Positions 1 to 6,076 of a stretch of DNA of 10,239 nucleotides are shown here, piece by piece. Source of the DNA: an uncultured Bacteroidales bacterium (GTDB taxonomy: Bacteria; Bacteroidota; Bacteroidia; Bacteroidales; UBA932); contig CABUIX010000069.1 of assembly GCA_902491795.1 (NCBI GenBank), forward strand, positions 1 through 10,239, in the 5' to 3' direction. Numbering within the stretch: the stretch's first letter is position 1; each line of letters begins with the position of its first letter. A model generated the notes under the pieces. That model saw only the letters and a list, made by a program, of their open reading frames with translations, was not told where the DNA came from and did not search any database. The position numbers and the translations under genes are program-made.

Positions 1-50
1 CCTCACTGACAGAGCCAGAATCTGTAGTGCTACCATTACACCATATCTCA
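1..50 (-). tRNA. tRNA-Gln (anticodon CTG), 5' part, cut by window edge
   Basis: Read on the minus strand from position 50, the sequence folds as the first two thirds of a tRNA. It has a 7-nt acceptor strand (TGAGATA, 50-44), a D arm with a GTGT/GCAC stem around an AATGGTA loop (41-27), and a 5-bp anticodon stem ACAGA/TCTGT enclosing the loop TTCTGGC (20-14). The anticodon at 18-16 is CTG, which reads the glutamine codon CAG, with the expected T at position 33 and a purine at 37. The T arm and the 3' acceptor strand, which should read TATCTCA, lie beyond the left edge. The U1 start suits tRNA-Gln. The identity rests on the anticodon and the fold. The missing third cannot be checked here. Confidence 0.9.
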
Positions 51-77
51 ATGAGTTCCCATGCTGAAATGGGACTG

Positions 78-108
78 CAAATGTACAACAGTTTTGTAAA
101 AACACAAA
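78..108 (-). promoter_or_regulatory. Bacteroidetes-type promoter for tRNA-Gln
   Basis: On the minus strand a TTTG (108-105) is followed after exactly 19 bases by TACATTTG (85-78). This matches the known Bacteroidetes primary sigma factor consensus of a -33 TTTG and a -7 TAnnTTTG separated by about 19-21 bases. Transcription would start around 71-75, giving a tRNA leader of about 20-25 bases. The promoter begins 20 bases after the ispF stop codon, so the tRNA is probably transcribed independently of ispF. Confidence 0.75.
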
Positions 109-151
109 AAAATTCGTGCAGTTTTAGCTAATTTTCGCCCGAAGCCTGCAC
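106..151 (-). terminator. Possible intrinsic terminator after ispF
   Basis: On the minus strand GTGCAG (151-146) can pair with CTGCAC (121-116), followed by GAA and a run of seven T (112-106). Inside the 24-base loop a further GCT/AGC pairing is possible. The stem lies across the ispF stop codon. The loop is long and the stem short, so this is a weak candidate. Its T run also contains part of the TTTG box of the tRNA promoter. Confidence 0.3.
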
Positions 152-628
152 ATTTCGGCACACGAGCACCGTAGCCCACACCTCGCAGCCCTCTTTCCGG
201 CCGACGAACCCGAGCTTTTCTGTCGTTGTGGCCTTCACGCTGACGCGCGAAATGTCAACGTCCATTACCGAAGCAAGAGAGCTGCGCATCCGCAGAATAT
301 AAGGTGCAATCTTCGGAGCCTGCAAGGCTATGGTGATGTCAGCGTTGCCGAGTTCCCACCCCTCGCCGCGCACAAGCTTCATGACCCTGTCCAGAAGAAT
401 GCGGCTGTCAATGCCGGCAAACTCGTCCGACGTGTCCGGAAAAAGATGGCCGATGTCGCCGAGGGCAAGAGAGCCCAGCAGAGCATCACAGAGCGCATGG
501 ATTGCCACATCACCGTCCGAATGGGCGACAAAGCCGCAGTTTCCCTCAATTCTGACACCGCAGAGGACCATCGGAAGTCCTTCTGCAATCCTGTGGACAT
601 CATATCCTTGACCTGTTCTGAAATCCAT
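128..628 (-). CDS. ispF: 2-C-methyl-D-erythritol 2,4-cyclodiphosphate synthase
   Basis: IspF converts 4-diphosphocytidyl-methylerythritol 2-phosphate to the 2,4-cyclodiphosphate with release of CMP, in the cytosolic MEP pathway for isoprenoid precursors. The 166-residue protein has the usual family length. Visible signatures are GYDVHR near the N-terminus, with metal ligands Asp10 and His12; HSDGDVAIHALCDALLG at 36-52, with the third metal ligand His44; GDIGHLFPDTS at 57-67; and KATTTEKLGFVGR at 132-144, the substrate and CMP binding loop. All key residues are present, so the enzyme should be active. The ATG at 628 gives the expected N-terminus. The gene is divergent from the mutL run, with 50 bases between the two ATG codons, and is followed on the same strand by tRNA-Gln, which has its own promoter. 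I found no clear TAnnTTTG box upstream of ispF. Confidence 0.97.
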   Translation of the reverse strand: MDFRTGQGYDVHRIAEGLPMVLCGVRIEGNCGFVAHSDGDVAIHALCDALLGSLALGDIGHLFPDTSDEFAGIDSRILLDRVMKLVRGEGWELGNADITIALQAPKIAPYILRMRSSLASVMDVDISRVSVKATTTEKLGFVGRKEGCEVWATVLVCRNVQASGEN

Positions 629-638
629 ACTGCTATCT

Positions 639-672
639 TTTGTGCTAATGTAAATAAAAATAGTTAAATTTG
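639..672 (+). promoter_or_regulatory. Candidate promoter for the mutL run
   Basis: TTTG at 639-642 and an exact TAnnTTTG match (TAAATTTG) at 665-672 lie in the AT-rich divergent gap upstream of the plus-strand genes. The 22-base spacer is slightly longer than the usual 19-21. If it is used, transcription would start around 676-680, almost on the ATG at 679, so the mRNA would have little or no leader. It also argues against the in-frame TTG at 670 as a start, since that codon lies inside the -7 box. Confidence 0.5.
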
Positions 673-678
673 GCGGAT

Positions 679-981
679 ATGGGAATGTTTAATTTTTTCG
701 GTGACAACGAACACCGTGTGTTCAATTACCGGCCTCTATACTACAACCCGGAAGAGGAAGAGCGCAAGCGCAAGTTCGGCGCTGTCGACGGGACCCTCGA
801 AAAGGAGAAGAAGGAGGGCTCTTACGCTCCCGGAAGCTACATAAAAGGTTCCATGCGGGACGGACATTACCAGCGGACCAGAGCGCACATGCGGGGGACA
901 CAGGTAATAATCGGCATCATCACCCTGCTGCTGATATGCGCCGTGCTGTGGTTCATAGCCAAGTTCTATTCTCTGCTGTAG
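679..981 (+). CDS. Small tail-anchored membrane protein of unknown function
   Basis: This is a 100-residue protein if started at ATG 679. An in-frame TTG at 670 and an ATG at 685 are alternatives; the TTG lies inside the likely promoter box. The first 70 residues are hydrophilic: an aromatic stretch with NYRPLYYNP at 16-24, then a strongly charged EEEERKRK segment and a Lys/Glu-rich region to about 46. A single hydrophobic helix at about 75-97 (VIIGIITLLLICAVLWFIA) ends three or four residues before the C-terminus. This predicts a tail-anchored protein with the bulk in the cytoplasm. There is no signal peptide and no catalytic motif that I recognise. It ends 4 bases before mutL and is probably co-transcribed and translationally linked with it. 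The function is unknown. The tight linkage to mutL does not by itself show a role in repair. Confidence 0.75.
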   Translation: MGMFNFFGDNEHRVFNYRPLYYNPEEEERKRKFGAVDGTLEKEKKEGSYAPGSYIKGSMRDGHYQRTRAHMRGTQVIIGIITLLLICAVLWFIAKFYSLL

Positions 982-985
982 AACA

Positions 986-2839
986 ATGGGCAGCCTTAAA
1001 GTTCTTCCCGCGCAGATAGCCAACATGATCGCCGCGGGAGAGGTCGTCCAGCGCCCCGCTTCCGTGGTAAAGGAACTGATGGAGAATGCAGTGGACGCGG
1101 GAGCTTCCCAAATTTCAGTCATAGTCACCGACGCCGGCCGCACCCTCATCCAGGTCATAGACAACGGTTGCGGAATGAGCCCGGCAGATGCAGTGCTGTG
1201 CTTTGAAAGACACGCCACGTCCAAGATTGCCACGGCAGAAGACCTCAACGACATAATGACCTACGGCTTCAGAGGGGAGGCACTTGCCAGCATCGCCGCA
1301 GTTGCTGAAGTCACGCTCAAGACAAGGAGGGCCGAAGATGAGACGGCGGCCGAAGTGCGCATCAGCGGAGACGGAAAGGCCAAGGCGGCAACAGTCGCCG
1401 CTCCTGTCGGATCCAATTTTGCCGTACGCAACCTGTTCTACAACACCCCGGCCCGCCGCAAGTTCCTCAAGTCCGACAACGTGGAGCTGAAGCACATAAT
1501 AGAGGAATTCACAAGGGTCGCAGTGACCCGTCCGGAAATCGGATTCAACCTCACAAGCGGCAGCCGTGACATTTTTGTCCTGAAAAAGGCAAAATCCAGG
1601 AAATTCAGAATCCAGGACCTCCTGGGAGCGACAATAGGCAACGAACTGGTCGACATATCCGCAGAGACCTCTGTAGTGAGGCTGCAGGGATACATCGGCC
1701 GGCCCGAATCTGCAAGAAAAACCCTGGGGAACCAGTTCATGTTCGTCAACGGAAGATATTTCCGCAGCAATTACCTGCACAAAGCCGTGATGAAGGCCTA
1801 TGAGGACCTGATTCCCGACGGAGTCACCCCCTCATATTTCATTTTTCTCGAGACTGACCCGCACAGCATAGACGTGAACATCCACCCGACCAAGACAGAA
1901 GTAAAGTTCGAGGACGACAGCGTGATATTCCAGGTGCTGTACGCATGCATAAAGGAAAGTCTCGGGCGCAACAGTTTCGGGGCAAGCATTGACTTCGACA
2001 CGTCCGGAGCGGTGGACCTTCCCCAACTCGGCAGGAACTTTGAACAATACGCCGGGCTGACTCCCCCTCAAATAGGGACAGATCCGAACTACGACCCGTT
2101 CCGCAGCAGCGATCCGCTGAACACGCCGAACTATGCATTCTCCGAACAGAGCGAAGAGCAGCAGACAGACACCGGTGCGTCCAGGAACGGGGCCGGCACT
2201 CAGGCCGTGGGCTATTCCGGATTTGTGGACAAGCGCGACGACTACGGCCAACTGTTTGACGACAATCCCTCGACCGCCAGCAGAGCCCTGGTGATACACG
2301 GGAAATACATCCTCACACCAGTAATGTCCGGAGTAATGGCCATTCATATAAGCAGGGCCAGGGAAAGGATATTCTACGACAGGAACCTCAAACTTCTCAA
2401 GGGCGGAACCCATGTCTCGCAGACTGCCATGTTCCCGGTGCAGGTACAGGTGGGTGCAGCACAGCGCCTGCTGTTCGACGAGAATTCCGAAATGCTCAGC
2501 CGCCTCGGTTTCGACATCACTCCATTCGGCAACGACACCGTTGCGGTGAACGGAGTTCCCGAAGGTTTCAGCTGCGGAAGCGACAATGCTGACAAGCTTG
2601 TCAGTGATCTGTTGTACATTTTGTCAGAAGATGCCGTCGGCCTTCCGGACATCATGGAGCAGCGGCTTGCAGGCAAAATAGCGGCTCTGGAAGCATCAGG
2701 AGCCGTTTCTCCGGTTTCTTCAGCCGAAGCCGGCAGAATCATTGACACGCTTTTTGCATGTGAGAACCCCGAACTTACGCCGAGGGGACACCGCATCCTG
2801 AGCATAATCAGCCTCGGCGACATTGACAAATTATTCTGA
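986..2839 (+). CDS. mutL: DNA mismatch repair protein MutL with degenerate endonuclease motifs
   Basis: MutL is a GHKL ATPase that links mismatch recognition by MutS to downstream repair. The 617-residue protein has a conserved N-terminal ATPase domain (about 1-325): IAAGEV at 15-20, KELMENAVDAG at 29-39 with catalytic Glu30 and Mg-binding Asn34, DNGCG at 59-63, and GFRGEAL at 94-100, followed by the transducer fold with NIHPTKTEVKF at 298-308. A variable, polar linker covers about 330-430, and the dimerisation domain runs from 431 to 617. In many MutL proteins without a MutH partner this domain carries the nuclease motif DQHA(x)2E. Here the matching stretch at 454-460 reads HISRARE, so the Asp, Gln and His are lost. 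The Cys of the ACR/K motif is Gly563, and the CPHGRP motif is TPRGHR at 598-603. The reading frame is intact, so this looks like a functional ATPase without nuclease activity. ATG 986 fits the family N-terminus. Confidence 0.95.
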   Translation: MGSLKVLPAQIANMIAAGEVVQRPASVVKELMENAVDAGASQISVIVTDAGRTLIQVIDNGCGMSPADAVLCFERHATSKIATAEDLNDIMTYGFRGEALASIAAVAEVTLKTRRAEDETAAEVRISGDGKAKAATVAAPVGSNFAVRNLFYNTPARRKFLKSDNVELKHIIEEFTRVAVTRPEIGFNLTSGSRDIFVLKKAKSRKFRIQDLLGATIGNELVDISAETSVVRLQGYIGRPESARKTLGNQFMFVNGRYFRSNYLHKAVMKAYEDLIPDGVTPSYFIFLETDPHSIDVNIHPTKTEVKFEDDSVIFQVLYACIKESLGRNSFGASIDFDTSGAVDLPQLGRNFEQYAGLTPPQIGTDPNYDPFRSSDPLNTPNYAFSEQSEEQQTDTGASRNGAGTQAVGYSGFVDKRDDYGQLFDDNPSTASRALVIHGKYILTPVMSGVMAIHISRARERIFYDRNLKLLKGGTHVSQTAMFPVQVQVGAAQRLLFDENSEMLSRLGFDITPFGNDTVAVNGVPEGFSCGSDNADKLVSDLLYILSEDAVGLPDIMEQRLAGKIAALEASGAVSPVSSAEAGRIIDTLFACENPELTPRGHRILSIISLGDIDKLF

Positions 2840-2860
2840 AAACGACATTTAGACAAAACG

Positions 2861-3571
2861 ATGCCTTACTACTACGGAAATTACGGAAACAGCGACAGAG
2901 GCTTTCTCGGGAATACGCCTCCTGTAACCAGGAACCTGATAATCATCAACATCATCGTATTCATAGCGACTCTTATCAACCGTAACTTCATGACGGCTGA
3001 GTTCGCCTTGTTCTACCCCACGTCACGGTACTTCCACTGGTGGCAGGTGCTGACCCACATGTTCATGCACGGCGGTTTCTGGCACATACTGTTCAACATG
3101 TACACCCTGTGGCTGTTCGGAAGTGTGGTTGAGAACATCATAGGTTCCAAGAAATTCGTGCTGTTCTATTTCATCTGCGGACTCGGAGCCGCGGCAATGC
3201 ACACCGGAGCCGAATATCTGCAGATGCAGTCATACATGGAAGGGGCAGCGCTCGGCAACAGTGTGGCCCTGCAGAACATAGCCGCCATCAAGCTCACCCC
3301 TACAGTGGGTGCGTCCGGAGCAATCTACGGCACCTTGATAGCATACGCCATGCTTTTCCCTTCATCCAAGATGACGCTTCTGTTCCCTCCGGTCACGCTG
3401 AGTGCAAAATGGATGGTGATTGTATTTGCCGCCATCGAGCTGATAACCGGCATTACCGGAACAGCCGCCGGAGTGGCACATTTCGCCCATCTGGGAGGAA
3501 TGCTGATCGGATGGCTGATGATACTCTACTGGAGGAAACGCGGAAAACTCTTTGACAAAAACAATTTCTGA
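2861..3571 (+). CDS. Rhomboid family intramembrane serine protease
   Basis: Rhomboids cleave transmembrane substrates inside the bilayer with a Ser-His dyad. The 236-residue protein has the six-helix core. Visible features are HMFMHGGFWHILFNMYTLWLFG at 66-87, in which His75 and Asn79 match the oxyanion-hole residues of GlpG; the nucleophile in GASGAIYG (Ser152) at 150-157; and AHFAHLGG at 206-213, in which His210 is the likely general base. A Tyr/Asn-rich, soluble N-terminus of about 20 residues precedes the first helix, and a basic tail (WRKRGK) ends the protein on the cytoplasmic side. A polar loop of about 30 residues before the catalytic Ser helix is moderately long. All catalytic residues are present. 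The gene starts 21 bases after mutL, and its stop overlaps the tsaC start as TGATG, which suggests translational coupling. The substrate is not known. Confidence 0.93.
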   Translation: MPYYYGNYGNSDRGFLGNTPPVTRNLIIINIIVFIATLINRNFMTAEFALFYPTSRYFHWWQVLTHMFMHGGFWHILFNMYTLWLFGSVVENIIGSKKFVLFYFICGLGAAAMHTGAEYLQMQSYMEGAALGNSVALQNIAAIKLTPTVGASGAIYGTLIAYAMLFPSSKMTLLFPPVTLSAKWMVIVFAAIELITGITGTAAGVAHFAHLGGMLIGWLMILYWRKRGKLFDKNNF

Positions 3572-4170
3572 TGGATACCAAAGCAATTATTGACAACGCA
3601 GTCAACGTACTGCGCGACGGAGGAGTCATTCTCTACCCGACCGACACCGTATGGGGAATAGGCTGTGATGCCTGCAACGAAGAAGCTGTGGAGAAAGTCT
3701 TCCGGATCAAGCGCAGGTCAGGAGCGAAATCGCTGATCGTGCTCGCATCCGACCTCGACATGGTGGCAAAATATGTCAAGGAAATACCTTCAGTGGCAAT
3801 AGACCTCGTGGAAGTCAACGATGCGCCGATGACCATCATATACCCGGGAGCACAGTATCTCGCCCCCAATGTGGTTGCAGAAGACGGCTCGGTCGGGATA
3901 CGCATCCCGCTTGCCATGTCCGATTCGGCCGAGGAAGACGGAGGGGCATTCTGCCGCGAGCTCGTGCGCAGGCTGCGCAAGCCTCTGGTCAGCACGTCGG
4001 CAAATGTCTCCGGCGAGCCTTCCCCTCTCAGTTTCAACGACATCTCCGAGGAAATCCTTTCTGCCGTCGACTATGTCGTGCCGCGCAGTTTCGGAAGGAC
4101 CGCCACCGGCCGGGCATCACAGATAATAAAGCTCGGACTCAAAGGGGAGGTCGAAATAATCCGGCCCTAG
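3571..4170 (+). CDS. tsaC: L-threonylcarbamoyladenylate synthase (TsaC/YrdC/Sua5 family)
   Basis: This enzyme makes threonylcarbamoyl-AMP from threonine, bicarbonate and ATP, the first step of the t6A37 modification of tRNAs that read ANN codons. The 199-residue protein is a single YrdC domain without the C-terminal Sua5 domain. Signatures are LYPTDTVWGIGCDA at 21-34, FRIKRRSGAKSL at 44-55 (the KxR...K substrate and nucleotide binding strip; the usual Pro after Lys53 is Ser), GSVGIRIP at 106-113 and STSANVSGEPSP at 141-152. All main motifs are present. Its ATG overlaps the rhomboid stop by one base, and its stop TAG at 4168-4170 overlaps the stop codon of the convergent rsmE. Confidence 0.94.
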   Translation: MDTKAIIDNAVNVLRDGGVILYPTDTVWGIGCDACNEEAVEKVFRIKRRSGAKSLIVLASDLDMVAKYVKEIPSVAIDLVEVNDAPMTIIYPGAQYLAPNVVAEDGSVGIRIPLAMSDSAEEDGGAFCRELVRRLRKPLVSTSANVSGEPSPLSFNDISEEILSAVDYVVPRSFGRTATGRASQIIKLGLKGEVEIIRP

Positions 4171-4895
4171 CCCTTGCCTTTGATATTATGGAAATAGACT
4201 GCCGCCACTGACGCAAGGGCGGCAGTTTCCGTTCTGAGGCGGCTCTCCCCCAGAGAGACAGGTATCCAGCCGCAGTCCATCGCAAGGGCGAGCTCGGCAT
4301 CGGAAAAGTCTCCTTCGGGACCGATCATAATAGTGACTGGGGTTCCCGGTGCCGCCGCTTCCAGGGTCTCCATTATGGTCTTCCGTCCGCCTTCAGGCTC
4401 GAAGCAGCAGCAGATGAGTTTCAGGCTGCGGCCGCCGCCCGCGAGGAACTCCCGGACGCTGACAGGCTCTGAAAGCAGCGGAACGGAGGCCTTGAGAGAC
4501 TGCTTGGATGCCGAAAGCAGGATGCGCTGCAGCCTGTCCGTCTTAAGGATCTTCCTCTCGGAATGGTCACCGATGACGGGGACGATCGAATCTACGCCGA
4601 ATTCGGTGGCCTTTTCGGCAAACCACTCGAAACGGTCGATATTCTTTGTGGGACAGACAGCCATGGTCAGGCTGTAGGGCACCGCCCCGAAACCGGGCAC
4701 CCTTCCGACGATTTTGGCCTCCGCTCCCTTCGGATCGGCAATCGTCAGGACACAATTGTACAAAGTGCCCTTCCCGTCAATCACCGAGATTTCATCGCCC
4801 GCCCTGTGGCGCAGCACCCGGACACAGTGCCCGGACTCCTCGCTGTCCAGCCTTGCCGTGCTGCCGTCTATGTCGTGTGAATAAAACAGTTCCAT
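4167..4895 (-). CDS. rsmE: 16S rRNA (uracil(1498)-N(3))-methyltransferase
   Basis: RsmE uses S-adenosylmethionine to methylate N3 of U1498 in 16S rRNA of the 30S subunit. From ATG 4895 the protein has 242 residues, normal for the family. It has a PUA-like RNA-binding N-terminus (about 1-70, with HCVRVLRHRAGD at 23-34) and a SPOUT methyltransferase domain with IGPEGDFSDAEL at 191-202 and SLGESRLRTETA at 214-225, the knotted SAM-binding loops. ASKQSLKASVP at 129-139 is the Bacteroidota version of the usual EQS motif. The start was chosen because family members begin MxLFY. A GTG at 4940 (15 codons upstream, overlapping the preceding stop as GTGA) and an ATG at 4925 are in frame but add an unconserved tail. 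It lies 41 bases after the propeller gene and may be co-transcribed with it. Confidence 0.94.
   Translation of the reverse strand: MELFYSHDIDGSTARLDSEESGHCVRVLRHRAGDEISVIDGKGTLYNCVLTIADPKGAEAKIVGRVPGFGAVPYSLTMAVCPTKNIDRFEWFAEKATEFGVDSIVPVIGDHSERKILKTDRLQRILLSASKQSLKASVPLLSEPVSVREFLAGGGRSLKLICCCFEPEGGRKTIMETLEAAAPGTPVTIMIGPEGDFSDAELALAMDCGWIPVSLGESRLRTETAALASVAAVYFHNIKGKG
4198..4226 (+). terminator. Perfect 9-bp inverted repeat just past tsaC, inside the 3' end of rsmE
   Basis: ACTGCCGCC (4198-4206) and GGCGGCAGT (4218-4226) form a perfect 9-bp GC-rich stem with an 11-base loop, 28 bases beyond the tsaC stop. Only TTTCC follows on the plus strand, so it is at best a weak intrinsic terminator for tsaC transcripts. 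On the minus strand the repeat lies in codons for the conserved ETAALASVAAV region of rsmE, so it may simply reflect coding. The function is uncertain. Confidence 0.3.
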
Positions 4896-4936
4896 ACCAA
4901 ATACCCGTCTTTGATTGTTCTGCATCGGCTGCCGTA

Positions 4937-6067
4937 TCACCTGATCCTGCCGACCACGACAACAGGATTGCCGTTCGGCTCATACGGAGGGAAAAGGCCG
5001 TCCCCGTAGAGATTGGCGTCCTCATCGAAGAAAACGCTTTCGGGGAGAACGACGCAAGAGGTGTCGGCAGCAAAGCCGAAATGCATGTCCCTGATTCCTG
5101 CCGGAGGTATCCCGTCACTGATGCAGACCGAAGAGAATTGCCGCGAGCGTCCGCTGCGTTTGTCATACAGATTTGCAAGCAGCGGCGTATCGGCATCGGC
5201 GGTGCTGAAAGTGAAGAAGATATTGTCGTCACCTTCCTGAAAAAAGCTGAAGCCGCGATTGTATCCGTTGCTGCCCATATCTTCAACCAGTTCTATGATT
5301 GAAGCGAATTTCCTGTCCCAATAGCCCTCCGGAGGGTTCTTCCCGAGCAAGTCAAAGCTGTACCTGACACCGGACCCGCAGTTGTCAAGGTCAAGGGAAT
5401 AAACCTCGTTGCTCAGCTCCTCATAGTAGATGATGTCATCTCCTCTTACCGCAAAGCAGTTGGGGAACATGAACTGGCGATAGGAAAAACGGTTCTCGTT
5501 GACAGGTACGAACGAGGCCAGGGGTTCGAATGTCCCGGAATCGAAGACATTGAACAGATTGCCGGGATTCTGATACCCGGAGGTGACCACCAGTTTGTCT
5601 CCGCAGGCAAAGACAGAACCGGCAAACCAGTCAAGCTGCATCTCCTTTACAAAATCGCCGTCTACAGAATACTTCACGAGTTTCCGATTCCAGTCAAGAA
5701 TATAGACGTATCCGCCGGACACATAAAAACTGTTGACATTGGCATATTCTCCTGGCCCGCGGCCCTTGTGCCCTATCGTCCGGACGTATTTCCCGTCCAG
5801 GGAATACACTGAAACGGCCCCATGGGTATTCAGGAAAATCATCCCGTCCGCCACCATCGACTGATAGACAGTTGCAACCGGAGCAGCCTCGGCGAATTCA
5901 AGCGGCACGAATTCAATGTCCGCAAAAATCTCGTCAAGATCCACGCTCTGCACAAGATTCTCCCTTATCTGCATCTGCCCGCCGCCGTCAGTCCGCGAGC
6001 ATGCGCAAAGGACAATGGCCGGCACCGCGGCCAGCACGGCCTTCCTCAAAATACCAGAAAAAAACAT
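4937..6067 (-). CDS. 6-bladed beta-propeller lipoprotein (NHL-like)
   Basis: This is a 376-residue exported protein. The N-terminus has a basic residue pair and a hydrophobic stretch (about 10-20), followed by the lipobox LCAC with the modified Cys at 23, so it should be lipid-anchored in the envelope. The body shows repeated propeller strands, including the family hallmark VRTIGHKGRGPGEY at 95-108 and YVYILDWNRKLVKYSVDGDF at 120-139. These are typical of the 6-bladed propeller lipoproteins common in Bacteroidales. The role of this family is not well defined; many members lie near carbohydrate or TonB-linked uptake genes. Here its neighbours are radA (9 bases upstream) and rsmE (41 bases downstream), with no SusC/SusD-like gene in view. 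It may be co-transcribed with radA. Binding of a ligand or a surface partner is a guess from the fold. Confidence 0.85.
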   Translation of the reverse strand: MFFSGILRKAVLAAVPAIVLCACSRTDGGGQMQIRENLVQSVDLDEIFADIEFVPLEFAEAAPVATVYQSMVADGMIFLNTHGAVSVYSLDGKYVRTIGHKGRGPGEYANVNSFYVSGGYVYILDWNRKLVKYSVDGDFVKEMQLDWFAGSVFACGDKLVVTSGYQNPGNLFNVFDSGTFEPLASFVPVNENRFSYRQFMFPNCFAVRGDDIIYYEELSNEVYSLDLDNCGSGVRYSFDLLGKNPPEGYWDRKFASIIELVEDMGSNGYNRGFSFFQEGDDNIFFTFSTADADTPLLANLYDKRSGRSRQFSSVCISDGIPPAGIRDMHFGFAADTSCVVLPESVFFDEDANLYGDGLFPPYEPNGNPVVVVGRIR

Positions 6068-6076
6068 GATCAGAAA

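Noticed and set aside
57..74. 6-bp inverted repeat TCCCAT/ATGGGA upstream of the tRNA
   Set aside because: The predicted transcription start falls at about 71-75, at or inside the promoter-proximal arm, so the hairpin may not form fully in the RNA. It has no T run and does not look like a tRNA T arm.
92..109. AT-rich inverted repeat TTTTGT/ACAAAA
   Set aside because: It lies within the promoter spacer and TTTG box. Such short AT-only symmetry is expected by chance, and there is no further operator evidence.
670..678. TTG start for the small membrane protein
   Set aside because: The codon lies inside the TAAATTTG promoter box, and ATG codons follow at 679 and 685 in the same frame.
1832..2413. 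193-codon minus-strand open frame inside mutL
   Set aside because: It is antisense to the mutL transducer and linker region and shows no protein-family features.
4896..4940. GTG start at 4940 for rsmE, overlapping the propeller stop as GTGA
   Set aside because: It would add 15 unconserved residues before the family-typical MELFY start. Coupling through this GTG remains possible but is less likely.
4646..5302. 218-codon open frame on the plus strand across rsmE and the propeller gene
   Set aside because: It spans two well-supported minus-strand genes and encodes a low-complexity Pro/Arg-rich product at its start. It is not a plausible gene.
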